Positions 11,837 through 22,560 are shown, numbered from the stretch's first letter. The stretch is 64,000 nucleotides of DNA from Rhyacichthys aspro (GCA_036850595.1 CM072170.1:14600303-14664302), one strand, 5' to 3'. Translations and numbers: made by a program. Notes: generated by a model from the sequence alone, not told the origin.

Positions 11837-12142
11837 ACCTTGCACTGCAGCTGGATTCTTGTGAGATTTGTGATTTTACAAACTTACAAAAATCCGTCTT
11901 GAACTGCTACAGCAAAGTATTTGCAGAACCCTGTCCACACTTGTGTCCAATGCACTAACAGTTCTTTAGGTTTAAAGATGTTTCACTGTTACAAACGTGT
12001 ACATCATGGCGCTGCTCTGATTGGATAAAACTGCAGTTGATAAATCCAATCACCGAGCAGTTATTCGCTGAAAATACTTTTGCAAGCAACAGAAGCCCTC
12101 CCTGATTGTACTGTGGAACAGATTACGTACTGTGGAGCAGTT
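11836..12142 (+). repeat. Dispersed repeat family C, copy 1
   Basis: Begins AACCTTGCACTGCAGCTGG and ends TACTGTGGAGCAGTT, matching 13886-14362 at both ends and through the middle (CTGATTGGATAAA...AATCCAATCA). Relative to copy 2 it lacks the short open frame. A third copy is at 44922-45222. The ends are not obvious inverted repeats of one another, so the class is unresolved. Confidence 0.6.
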
Positions 12143-13886
12143 CTAAAGATTCAGCACATACTGAAAGATCTGGTCAATCATATACTCACAGAGAGAGAGG
12201 TCTGGGGGTGCTGAAGTTTCCATTGGTCACCGGTCACATGGTTTGTTAACACGGACATAATGGCTGCTGCCAAAACAGAGAAAGTGTCTATTCCAGCTCT
12301 GGATGCATCTGCTTACACAGACCAACATAGATAGAGGAAAGAGAAGGAAAGTGGAACATGGATAAATACTGGCAATGTTTTTACAAGATGTCTTAACAAG
12401 GCAGAGGTAATCCTAGGATTGCATGGGTCTGACTTGAACTTAAAGGTAAGCTCTAAACACTGGTTTGACGGAGTGTGTAGAATTGGTCCAGTGTGATATT
12501 TTTTGATGATATAAAGGCATAGAACTTCTTTGAAAGATACATATTTATGCCAAAAACACCATCAAATGTAATGTGAATTTGAAAATATACTTATATAATT
12601 TGTTTAATGATATATCGTGACAAGTAATGATGTCGTGTCCTCCGTGTTGACATAAACAAGTCATATTCATCGTTTTTTGTGCTATATGGTAAACATATGT
12701 AGATACAGATATAAATGAATAATTCCATAGCATAAGTGAAAATGATTGCATCCCAATTTTTCTCTGTAGGATGATGTTGCAGAAAGTCACAATGTTTAGT
12801 ATTGGTCTGATGGTCCGATTATTATAGTATTCATGCAAATAAAATAAATAAATACAAATAAATGTTATTTCATAATATGCTGGACCTAGGCATGAACTTC
12901 CTGTGATGTTACATACTTGTGCAAATCCTGACTTGTTCTGATAATGAGCGTGTCTAATAGAACTTGTGTATTTTGTGTATACAGAAGAAAGAAGAAAGAA
13001 GAAAGAAGGAACATAATGAAAGAGACTAAAAACACACTTATTATCTGATCATTATCTGATCTCCCTGTTAACCTATTCCATCCCACACCAACATTATTAC
13101 ACCACAGGGTTTTTCCTCACTGCTGCGAGCTATCTAGATTACCACTCTTTGATATTCTAATGTATTCTATTACAAATCATTTTGACGTCCTCAAAGGCAT
13201 CCTTAATTTTTTTATTGTTGATTCCTGTTCAAAGCAAACACTCACTTTGATTTTTTTTAATCTCAAGTGATTATTCAACCAGAGCCTGTTGATATGCAAA
13301 AGCTTTGTTCATTTTAGTGTTTTAATTTGGTTAAGGTAAAATTATAGACTGGTCTGAGTATGCTTTATATCTCTTTCTGCCTTGAGAACTGACTTTCTGT
13401 ACGTATATAATGTATTCCTTTCAACATTTTTGTATTATTGTGTTCCTAGTTTGAATAAATTTAACAGTAAAAACGTTACCTACTTTAAGTTCTTTGAGCA
13501 ACCGTGACTTGAGGTATTAGCATATGTATTGGATGGGAACAGACGAGGACTGAACACAGCTTTGTGGGAACTGTTATGCCTTTTGCCTCAAAGTGCTGTC
13601 GAGCATTACAATTCATATAATTCCTCAGGAGCAAATTGTGGGATAAAAGAAGCCAAAAAAAACCCCCAAAAAACTAAATCAGGTTTTACATGCCTCATGG
13701 AAAACTGGCTAAATTCAACTGACCAGTTTTTGGTGAAGGAAAATTTAAAAATGTGATGAGTAAATCTGAAACTCCATAATAATAATATAAAATAATGGAT
13801 GACTGGAACGTTTCATCTATAGAGCAATACTCCATTAAGACTTTTGCATTTGATACAGTAGCGCTTGTTGATGCTGCCGTATACTA
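12142..13886. other. AT-rich spacer with a short purine satellite
   Basis: No gene is seen. Near 12440-12490 a GGAGTGTGTAGAATT block resembles the terminus of short fish DNA transposons. Several short open frames are AT-driven and unsupported. Confidence 0.4.
12982..13010. repeat. 7-bp purine microsatellite
   Basis: About four tandem copies of AGAAGAA, the last one altered to AGAAGGA. Purine on the plus strand. Confidence 0.85.
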
Positions 13887-14362
13887 ACCTTGCGCTGCAG
13901 CTGGATTCTCGCGAGATTTGGGAATTTCCAAACTCGCGTAAATCCATCTTGTTTTGCGCAAAGCAAACTGCTTGAGTCGACAATCATGGACTCACCGGAC
14001 TCTTGTGACCAATGATGTGGCAGCACGAACAGGAAGAGGCGGGTTTTTAATTTGACAAAAACAACTAGTGCTCTCTTCTCCTCTTTGTTATCAACATGGC
14101 TACGACAAAAGACGTTAGCGTTGACAATGCTATCGAATCAGTTTTATCAGAAGTAGAGAGTATTTCTTCTTTGAAAGAAGTACAAAGAGTGGCACGTCAT
14201 ATCGTTGCTGTGATTGGTTAAAGAAACCTCATGGTAAGCGGATACGTGCTTCATCCAATCAACACCAAGTTTTCTACAGAAGGCGCCTCCCTTTTGCAAA
14301 CGCTTTCAACGGGAGCCTTCCCAGATGGTACTGCAAAATAGACTATGTTCTGTGGAGCAGTT
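13886..14362 (+). mobile_element. Repeat family C, long copy with a transposon-type open frame
   Basis: The longest of three copies. Its ends (AACCTTGCGCTGCAGCTGG and TTCTGTGGAGCAGTT) match copy 1. It is richer in CpG than the others (for example TTCTCGCGAGATTTG near 13902), so it has suffered less CpG decay and is probably younger. An interior start codon at 14096 opens a 41-codon frame. Copies 1 and 3 look like shorter deletion derivatives. I read it as an internally deleted nonautonomous DNA transposon; neither its superfamily nor its target duplication could be fixed. Confidence 0.5.
14096..14221 (+). pseudogene. 41-codon truncated frame, possible helicase-like N-terminus
   Basis: The frame starts at ATG 14096 (context ATCAACATGG, a good vertebrate start) and stops at TAA 14219-14221. 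The acidic, hydrophobic segment EVESISSLKEVQR resembles the region just upstream of the nucleotide-binding motif in RecQ-like helicase genes carried by some fish repeats. No Walker motif follows, because the sequence jumps directly to the repeat's 3' part. I infer that an internal deletion removed the body of the gene. The similarity is from memory and short, so another origin is possible. Confidence 0.3.
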
Positions 14363-14654
14363 GAATATATATACAAGAGCATTCATGAAGCCATGTCATC
14401 CTTGGTGTCCATAGTTAAGCCACCGAACGGGTATGCTGTTTACTATATAAATTCAGTTGCTTTTTAATGTCTCTGAGTTTAGGGTTATTGTAAAGGTTGA
14501 TTGTTATAGTGAAGCCCATGACAAAGTGCTGGAACATTATTTGAATTAACGTCTATATCAGACACAACACAAGCTTTTGTTCATGATTGTCACGTTTATT
14601 GCTCAGACCACAGGATCCGTATTATTCAGAGTTACCCCATGAACCAGACTGGTG

Positions 14655-14810
14655 GGTTGCACCGTGGTTATTGCTGTCACCTCACAACAAAAGGTCCAGA
14701 TTTTGACTTCCGGGGTGGACGGGGCCTTTCTGTGTGGAGTTTGCATGTTCTGCCCGTGCTGGGTTTTCTCCAGGTACTCCAGTTTACCCCACCAACACCC
14801 ATCATTATTG
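14655..14810 (+). mobile_element. tRNA-derived SINE copy, partial
   Basis: Contains GCACCGTGGTTATTGCTGTC, similar to a polymerase III A-box region. After that come a degraded B-box zone (TTTTGACTTCC) and the block TTTCTGTGTGGAGTTTGCATG with TTTTCTCCAGGTACTCCAG, common in fish SINE copies. Related fragments in this window are at 18463, 37561 and, in opposite orientation, 44655. The 3' tail is missing here. Confidence 0.6.
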
Positions 14811-15150
14811 TGTAGCCCAGTCTAAAATATTTATTTCAGACGTTACAGGCTAAAATATAAATACTGTCTTTTAAATAAATAATTGTAAATATGTTGAAAA
14901 CAAGTTAAAATGTTCTATAAAAATTGTAAAAAATCACATTAAAAAAACTATTTCATCTGTGCAAAAGTGTTAAAAGTGTGTATAAATAGTTAAAAATAGC
15001 TATAAGCAAACCACTGTTTTTTGTCATTTATTTTAGATAAAACGCTGTATTTTGCCACAAGCTTGTTTGAGATATCATCTCTGAAGCGTGCTTTTTTTTC
15101 TACAACCTAGTTTGTTGTGTTGTCAATCTTGTATTTTGTTTTATTACATT
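14810..15150. other. AT-rich spacer, no gene seen
   Basis: Simple AT-rich sequence with several AAAATATAAATA-like stretches and nothing recognisable. Confidence 0.45.
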
Positions 15151-15170
15151 GGTTGATGCAAACCTAATGT

Positions 15171-15195
15171 CCAATCAGATGTGAGAGGGCGGGAG
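15171..15195 (+). promoter_or_regulatory. CCAAT box plus GC box, possible promoter
   Basis: CCAATCAG at 15171-15178 and GGGCGGGAG at 15187-15195 are spaced as in many TATA-less vertebrate promoters. An inverted CCAAT lies at about 15148. Sequence downstream to 15300 is richer in CpG than the neighbours. No transcript evidence is available. Confidence 0.3.
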
Positions 15196-15288
15196 CTATG
15201 AGATGCCAGTGTAAAACACCTCTAGGCCTGCGGCACTCGGCTGCTGCGTTTTACCCGAAGGAGGTTGAGAAACCAAGTTAAGAGGAAA

Positions 15289-15667
15289 ATGGTCTTACGG
15301 TATGTGGATGCAGAGTCTACATTCTGGGTTTGGACCGTTTAATCCTGTGATGAGTGAGTACTCGATGTGTCTTATTTTTGTGCTTAGACGAAATGTCGAA
15401 GTGTAACTGTATAATGCTAATCGCGAGTTAGCATGTTAGCAATTTAGCGCAAGCTAATATATGTAAAGTATAGGAGCTTTAGTTAAATTTATGAAGACTT
15501 AATGGAGACTTTTAATGCACAGTGGACCGAGAGGAATTCTCTGGATTTCCCTGTTGAACCAGTCGCAGTTTCTCCCAAGTGTGCTCCACCAACAACTGTG
15601 TGGTAAAGCTAATTCCAATCACGTTGCCGAGCAGGACTGCATGGTCACGGACAAGGCCTCAGCTTAG
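15289..15667 (+). other. Cryptic two-exon reading frame
   Basis: An ATG at 15289 is followed 11 nt later by a donor-like CG|GTATGT (GT at 15300-15301). An acceptor-like CACAG ends at 15522. Splicing between them would create a frame of 48 codons ending at TAG 15665-15667. The predicted start, MVLRGPRGILWISLL, is basic and hydrophobic. A second donor-like CC|GTGAGT lies at about 15691. The polypyrimidine tract before the acceptor is weak. It could be the 5' part of an unrecognised gene, a decayed gene fragment (reading through the single stop leaves the frame open to the second donor), or chance. Confidence 0.22.
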
Positions 15668-15699
15668 CCCTCACACCTGACCAAAAGGATCCGTGAGTA

Positions 15700-16370
15700 A
15701 ATTAAAGCACGTGCATTTTATTTTCGGCTTGTGTAACAAGTGAAGCGACCATTTTGTGTTTTTTCTGGTCACTACGAACCCAAGCAACGGTATCAGGCCT
15801 GCAACGGTTTTATTTATGAGCTCAAAGAATTGGTTGTTAATTAAAACTTAAAATTTCTGAACTGAACTTAAAGGGGAAGTTGATTGTTTGAAGTTGTCAA
15901 TCAATTACAGTGTATTGAGATACACGTCAACTTTATATTTTTCCTTTTATTTCTTTTTCAACAATTTTATTTACTAAAATCTTCTTTGGATTTAAACTTT
16001 AATGTGTTGTGTCATATATATTTTACAGATTTAGATTTCATTTTAAAGGTTACATAGACTTAAATAGGATTTAAAAAGCTACATTTCATTATTCTTAGTG
16101 GGTTGTAAAAACAGACTAATTCATATTTTACCTGCTAAGTGGAGGCACCGCCATAATTAAATTCATTAGTATTTGTAGTTGGTTAAAAACTGATTAGTAT
16201 TGTTTCTCCTGTATTCATATTAGTTCATTAGTCATACCTAAATGCACCCAGGGCCCCACCTACAGTACTATCACTACATTAATAAGGGATTAATGCCTAG
16301 CTACTTGGGTTGGGTGCTACAATTGTGCAGGTGTAAAAAAGTATTTAACACTGGTGAGATTTTCCTTTCC
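15700..16370. other. AT-rich spacer, no gene seen
   Basis: No exon continuing the 15.2-15.7 kb signals could be recognised here. Confidence 0.4.
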
Positions 16371-16375
16371 TTCCA

Positions 16376-17134
16376 TCTCTCATTCTGTCATTGGGATATA
16401 TCCAGTGCATTCCTAAAGCTGCGTGATCCATGGTGTCCACAGTTGTCCATGGTCCAGAATGGAATGCTGTTAATTATATAATAGGGGCCACATTATTTGA
16501 TTTGTTGTAGCAGGTAGACCATGTAATGTGTCCAGAAAAAGTGCTAAAAATTGGAATGCAGTTATTTGAGTGTTAGGGATTAGCCACATGTGTAGATTTG
16601 CTGTAACACGTAGATTATTGAAGATATTGTGGTAAATTAATTTTTTTTTTTTTTTTTTTGCCTTATTGATCCTAATCAGTGCTACACGCTTTTGTAATTG
16701 GGGAAGAAATTTCACTCCTCTGTTTTATCCTTTTAGGCTCTGTAAAAATATTAGGTGCGATAATGAAGGCACTTGACCACAGGCCTCCACAGTTAGCACA
16801 TGAACCAGAGTGGCATCATGTTAAATTTAGTCAAAGAAGTAAAGTGCAGGAAAAAGGGGACTGAATTAATTCCCTCAAACCTTCTTAACCAATTTATTGT
16901 GATAGTTAAATCTTTAAAGACATTCACATTAGCCATTGATTAGCCATTCTTGCTGTTGTTACTCGTAAGTGTTGCCAGCTCATCTTGTTGCAGTAAAGAC
17001 ATCACATTTCTTCCCTTGCCACATTTTTCTTGTTTCTCTCTGAAAATATTAGAAGTATCCCTGAAGCCACGTGACCCCTGATGTCCACAGTTAGCCCATG
17101 GTCCAGTGTGGAGTGTTGTTAATTGCATAATGTA
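16376..17134 (+). repeat. Three diverged tandem repeat units
   Basis: Three related segments lie at 16376-16482, 16736-16838 and 17036-17134. Each carries TCCACAGTT(AG/G)-(T/C)CATG(G/A) followed by a TTAA-containing end. The last two also share AAAATATTAG. The TCCACAGTT landmark is spaced about 350 and then 300 bp. The sequence between units may also be related (AAAAGTGCT near 16538 and 17187), which would make this a decayed large-unit tandem repeat or segmental triplication. No coding frame is conserved across units. Confidence 0.5.
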
Positions 17135-17439
17135 ACGTTAAAAGCTAGTTTGTGTTACTTTAGCCTTATTAGCCAGATTTGTGGAAGCAATAAAAGTGCT
17201 GGGATATTATAAGGAATGACCTCAGATGTGCCCTTTATGCAAAACTTGGAAAGAAATCTCAAAATGTGTTTATGTGAAAGTGTATCCTTTTTGCTCTGTC
17301 TCTTAATGCCGTGTAATGCTAGTTTTATTTGATTAGCTTTCACTTAATCTCATTATTTAACTCCCTTCCAAAAAACTTCTAAAAAATGAATGTATTTTGG
17401 CAGAGTGCTGTGCTTGTCTTGGATTCGTTAATTCTTTAT

Positions 17440-17830
17440 TGTCAATCTGAAACAAATAAATGCACCCGGACCAAATGGGACTGCAGCTTGCGCGTCGCTC
17501 CGAGGCACATAAATTGTTACGCCTTAATGAAAATAAGACGCTGCAGAGACATTTGCATTGGGTTTTCCATCATCCCCTGCACATGCCGCCATCTGTAAAA
17601 ACGCGGTGTACCTCGCAGGTGCTTTGGCTGTCGTGCGAGTTCTTCTGACATTTGCCTTGGATCGGGCGGCCATCTGTGAATGTGATGAGCTTTTTTGCCG
17701 TGCGCCTCATACGAACCACATGCAGCGCCTGGAGTAAGAGTTGTTTACAATGCAGCCCCATATCCCCATCCATTTTCCCCCCGCTTCCTTCTGCCCGTGT
17801 TTGGGCCTCTCAGCTTGTGTTTGATGTTTC
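17440..17830. other. GC-richer unique island, candidate conserved noncoding element
   Basis: CpG-containing repeat-free block (for example CTTGCGCGTCGCTCCGAGG near 17488). Overlapping open frames occur on both strands, which is expected in GC-richer noncoding sequence; none has a domain I know. Confidence 0.33.
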
Positions 17831-18184
17831 ATGTGATGGAAGAAAAAAAAAAAAAGAGCCTCACACCTCACACTGGTAAAAAGAAACTCTGCAGATCAAT
17901 ACTGTAAGCCATGATTCCTTTCATGCTCAGATAATTAATTTCTTTCATACCTGAGGCTTGTTCTACACAGGTTTTTGTACAAATAAATCTGAGCTGCAGG
18001 TAGGAAGAACTAGGCCCAGGCATAGCTGGTATAAATAACATTTTAAGAACGATTTTTCAAGATGCAAAAATAGCTGCCAAAAAATGATTGCTGCAACGTC
18101 ATAGAGACAAACTGTGAAACCGTAAGACTATTATGTTTAGTGAAAATGCATATGTTCTACAAGTCAACAAGGAGCAGTCATATA

Positions 18185-18850
18185 CAGTCATGTGAAAAGT
18201 ATTCCCCCCTCTGTTTTTGGTGCTAAATCATACTAGTGTTTCTAGGTAAATAATGAGGTAAATACCCCCCTTATTCATTATAATTTAGATCCACTTGATG
18301 TAAAGGTGTCCTGTATTTATTGATCTACAACTTTTCTTAAATTCATTAAGGTTTTGGGCATTTGCTTTTCGCTTTAAGTCGTGGATTTCAATTGAGGGTC
18401 TGGATTTTGACCATTTCAAAACATTGATTTTTCTTTTTTTGATTTGCTCTTTGTCCAGAGTTCCTGGGCTGGACAGGGCTTTCTGTGTGGAGTTTTCATG
18501 TTCTCCCGTTGCTAGGGTGGGGTTTTCCAAGGGGTTTCCCAGTTTTGTCCACCAACATCAAAACACGCTGGGTGCACCCTGGTGGCTGCTCCCGATAACG
18601 AATTTCCTCACGGGGATAATAAAGGAAAAACTACTTGATTTGCCTTCAGAAGACTCAAGTTTATAGAGTTAATGGTCAACTCAGTAACAAAAAGGGATCC
18701 AGTTCCAGTGGACACAAATCAAGCCCTACATATTTGTGCAAAAACAATTATCTGGAAATTTTATTTTATTTTTTACATTTTTCAACAACTTAACTTTGTT
18801 TGATATTCTATGAAAACAACAAAACAAGGGGTAAACACTTTTTTTGTTTC
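18185..18850 (-). mobile_element. Decayed Tc1/mariner element with an inserted SINE
   Basis: After TA at 18183-18184 the sequence starts CAGTCATGTGAAAAGTATTC, a fish Tc1-type terminus. The minus strand at 18330-18425 keeps NVLKWSKSRPSIEIHDLK, a decayed version of the transposase segment around the last catalytic acid. The far end is only suggested by GGGGTAAACACTTTTTT near 18827-18843 and lacks the outer bases. A SINE (18463-18636) interrupts the element, so the SINE is the younger insertion. The first and second catalytic acids were not found. Confidence 0.6.
18463..18636 (+). mobile_element. SINE copy nested in the Tc1 remnant
   Basis: Carries the GGGCTTTCTGTGTGGAGTTT block and GGGTGCACCCTGGTGGCTGC. 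It ends CCTCACGGGGATAATAAAGG, an L2-like tail; the same tail type closes the copy at 37561-37690. The tRNA-like head is missing or unrecognisable. Confidence 0.6.
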
Positions 18851-20380
18851 TTTTTTGACTTGACTAGGTGAAATAAGATGTGCTGTGGTAGGGTATTTTT
18901 AGATTTCTGTTTTGTTTTTGTATTTAATTTTTTTTTCCAAAAGATGCTTTTTTCCCTCTTTTTTCAGAACTGTAAAATAATGGACTATGGAATTACTTGC
19001 TGATTAGGGAGTTTGAAGATGTACAGGTTGCCTCCCATTGTCCTATATAAATAATAATACAAAAGGCTCACTAAAATCAATACTCCACATTTTAGCAATA
19101 TTAACCTTAATAGAACACTTATTCAAAACTATCTGTTTATGTTTAAGAATGATCATGTTTGGAAAGGACTCTACCTTGAGCCGAACACTCAGCAATGGGT
19201 TCTGCCACTAATCCCTTTAATTATTAAGAGAAGAGGCACTTTACCTGCAGTTAGCATCACTAGCTACAAACATTGTAACGCTAGCGTACATTGTGACCAT
19301 CATTCTTTACGCTTCTTAAACTTTTGTGTGTGTTTTATCTGACTGAGAAAAATATAGCTGCCAGCAGAGGATATTAACAAACAGCAGAGTATAAGAAAAA
19401 TGTTGCTTTAGAGAAATATGAAAAAAAAGGGCAGCTGTGGTAGTGCCAAGTTTTAAAAGAACTGTGATCAATAAATAGAATGGATATTAATTTTTAATCT
19501 GAAAAGAACTTTATGAAAAATTTGAACAGAGCTTGAAACAGTGAAATAGGAACATCCAGACAGTTCAATTCAGGTCAATAAAATCATTTGAATTGATTTC
19601 GAGGTAAGTATTTTGACTCTACTGTAACAGCATTTGAATAAATTTGACAGGTGTGTGAAAAAAAAAAAAAAATGCAAAGAACTGCAAGTCCCTCTGATTT
19701 TCACAGCACCTGAAGATGTCAAATTATTCAAACACAGCTGTACTCATTTACACTTGGATGTGATATGAGAGCCATAAACCAACACTGCAATGAAAAGTGG
19801 TTAATTATTTTCTGCATTTTTAAAAACACTGCATGTTTGTCATTTTGAAAGATGCAAACTGGGAACATCATTATTTTCAGCTTAAACATGTGGTTTTAAT
19901 GTATTATTCTTCCTCAAACACACAAGGCATTTGCAAAACAAATATTTATTCTTTTATAACCCACCATTTAAAATATAAACTTTTTCTCCCGCAGTGTCAC
20001 CTGAAATAACTTCGCCGTTTTACTTCTCTAATGATCAAGTGTACTGTGTGTTTGTATGTTTGTCTCCCTTTGGTATATGTCCCACTTTTAAGTCGAACTT
20101 TAAGTGTTCCTCCAGAGATTGTAACACATACACCTCTCCTGCTCCTGGCCTCCTTATTTGGCTCGCTTTTACAATTGATTTCAGGATCCTGCAGATAAAA
20201 CTGAAGGCGCTGCACAGTCAGCGTCCCATTGGACATGTTGTCCCTGCTGTGAGCGCTCTAAGATGATTGCACAAGGCCTATGAGGGCTTTTTTCACACCC
20301 TCAAGTCTATACCAATAAGTCACGAATTGTTACTTTGCGAGATGTGTTTTTCATTTTTGTTTTTTAAATCTAATCTTAAT
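18850..20380. other. AT-rich spacer, no gene seen
   Basis: A poly-A run lies near 19659-19672. A 90-codon plus-strand frame at 19994-20266 and its minus-strand shadow have no recognisable domain. The part at 20100-20270 is somewhat GC-richer and repeat-free. Confidence 0.4.
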
Positions 20381-20381
20381 G

Positions 20382-20522
20382 GCACAGTACCCTCAGCTGT
20401 TCTTTCTTCCAAACTTGCCGTCTTAAACATCTCTACTGGTAAACAAACATGGCGCCACAGACAGTGCAGATGAACAGAGAGGGAACTGCGCCCTCTGCTG
20501 GCTAAAACGTTAATTGCTTTAA
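20382..20522 (+). repeat. Dispersed repeat family D, copy 1 (internally deleted)
   Basis: Matches the two ends of 48277-48568: CACAGTACCCTCAGCTG at the start, then TTCTTCCAAA, TTAAACAT(C/T)TCTACT and GCCCTCTGCTGGC followed by a TTGCTTTAA end. About 130 bp present in copy 2 is absent between the first two blocks. Confidence 0.6.
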
Positions 20523-21095
20523 TTACACCATTTTCTCTATCCATACTGTAGGAGCCTAAACCGATTTGTTCTTTGATATTAATTTTTGTTTGTTATTATT
20601 ATATTTGGAATGTAACTGATTTGTTGTTTATGTTTGAGTTACATAATTTGTGGTCATTTTGGATTGGTTTATGGTTAATATTGATATTTTGCTATAGGTT
20701 AAAATTACTTTTCTTCAGTTTGATTTAGTAATGTTAATGATGAATTTCCGATTTATTATTCTTTGTTACTGTAATATTTTTGTTGATTTCTAAGGCTCTA
20801 GATTTTATATTGAGAAGGTAGCCCACTGTTGTATCATGGGAGCTCTACGTGGAATGGAGCCACACAGTTTTTTGACCTCTGCTCTGCCCTTGTTTGTAAA
20901 TGTTCACTGTTTATTATTTTGTTACTCACTAAAAAGTTTTTAATTGCACTTTGGTCTCCCTGGAATTTATTGAAGTTGTGGAGTTTTGGAGCTTTTGGAG
21001 ACATTATAAAGGCGCAGTGAGTCGAGCTGGCTTCATTGAACTTGAGAAAGTACACATACTAACATTCGATTTTCTACATTGCCTATTAACATTAC
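20522..21095. other. Spacer, no gene seen
   Basis: AT-rich with no recognised repeat. Short open frames on both strands at 20829-21055 lack any domain. Confidence 0.4.
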
Positions 21096-21215
21096 AGTGT
21101 TTATGAGTATTGTACCTTGACATTTATGACTGCTAAACTTCCTGCTGTCGTCCTCTGAAGAGTCATGTGATGTTGATGGTTTATACAGGCTTTGTTGTCC
21201 CGCCCCAACTTTTGT
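21095..21215 (+). repeat. Dispersed repeat family F, copy 1
   Basis: Matches 35770-35900: GCTAAAC(T/G)TCCTGC, GTGATGTTG and GGTTTATACAGG(C/T)TTTGT occur in the same order. Copy 2 has about 15 extra bases before the last block. Confidence 0.4.
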
Positions 21216-21444
21216 GGAAGACCAAATGAACTTATGGGGACTATGTTTGCATATTCTCCCCATGTTTAATGTTTTTTAAACCACAACAATGCCAGCTTCA
21301 CCCCTTTTCTTCCTCTCTGTTCTTTTAAAGTCTGAATGATGTCCTGATTTGGTCCTAAAACCCAATCACCAAATTCACCAACAAAATGAACCTGGTTGTT
21401 TTTAGGCCAGACTGATACCACATATTTTTGTTGGACTAAAGATC

Positions 21445-21941
21445 AGCTCCTTGGTTTGGAGTTTGACATGTGTGGTTTAGACCAAATGTGGTCCTTTACA
21501 ATGGTTTTTGTGGCCCTTCAATACATTTGGAATGTTATTTTTTGGCACTAGGCTTTAATGGATTTGATTTTTGCTTCAAAGATCAATAAAACCTGTCACA
21601 ATCCATTCAAAACCTGTTCAAATCCACCTAAGATCTGTTCAAATCTAACTAAAGCCTGTACAAATTCAACTAAAACCTGTTCAAATCTGCCTTAAACTTG
21701 TTCAAATACATCTAAAACCTGTTTAAATCTGACTTAAACCTGTTAAAATCTGAATAAACCTGTTCAAATCCATCTACAAACAGTTTTCACAAAAGGATGG
21801 GATTGATGTTAAAAGATAACTTATGTAAGACTCAAACAAAGAGACAAAATTCAATCTAAGCTTCAAACTGACATACTCTTTGGCCCCTGAAAGTTCTTAT
21901 TCACTATCATGGCCCCCACCACTTTGAGTTTAACACCACTG
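21445..21941 (-). mobile_element. hAT-like element with internal minisatellite, copy 1 (inverted left terminus)
   Basis: The body is in minus orientation compared with 30509-31275: GGCCCTTCAATACATTT near 21510, an array of diverged AAAACCTGTTCAAATC units at about 21595-21770, and a right end ...TTGAGTTTAACACCACTG at 21941. The 8 bases after it, GTCTAAAC (21942-21949), fit the hAT target-site pattern. The left terminus is not in its expected direction. GAGTTTGACATGTGTG followed by GTTTAGAC (21475-21482) is the reverse complement of a terminus preceded by GTCTAAAC. The segment of about 37 bp holding target duplication plus terminus appears to have flipped in place. No transposase is encoded. 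Confidence 0.65.
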
Positions 21942-21944
21942 GTC

Positions 21945-22280
21945 TAAACCACAGTCTTCAGAATACACTTACACACAGGAAAGTCAGTGTCAAGTCAAAG
22001 TTTGGACCACACATAAGATTTAAGAGCTCTTTCTCACATTTCTCACTTGAATAAGAAGGATTTTGATCAAACAGGCCTCAGAATGACACTGACTGTTGAG
22101 TCTCTTTGCTGAAGTATCCATAAACTTGAGGATATAAAGTGGCACACACCTCCCTGTAGACACAGCTTACAGCCACCTCATTAGCTTAAAGCCTGTCTCT
22201 TAACTTTGCATATAAAGTCTAAACTAACAGTGAGCCATCTCATAAGTTTAAAACGCACTCATCTGCAGTGCTAACAAAAG
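21945..22280. other. Spacer, no gene seen
   Basis: Nothing recognised. Confidence 0.4.
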
Positions 22281-22560
22281 TCTCAACTTCTATTAGCATG
22301 GATGACATCACCCTGAATCCAACACGGTTTCATGTGCAGCACACTCTGCTTAATTAATTGAATTTGGGCCATCCACTTGGACGCTTGCTTTTCAGCCTTT
22401 TTATTACGGCCTTCAGTAAATTAATTGGGTGAATCCCTCAATCCCTTTAGTTGGCATCAGACAAAGTCAAAGGGAGATAAAAATGCTTGGATCATACCAA
22501 CCTGAAAGAAATCTGATGCCGCAACAGAAGGAGCGATTAAAACGGTGCAGAATTGCTTTT
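22280..22560. other. Unique island with TAATTA motifs, candidate conserved noncoding element
   Basis: TTAATTAATTG at about 22350-22360 and AAATTAATTGGG near 22418 flank GC-balanced repeat-free sequence. An AGATAAAAA site lies near 22475. No frame is open. Confidence 0.35.
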
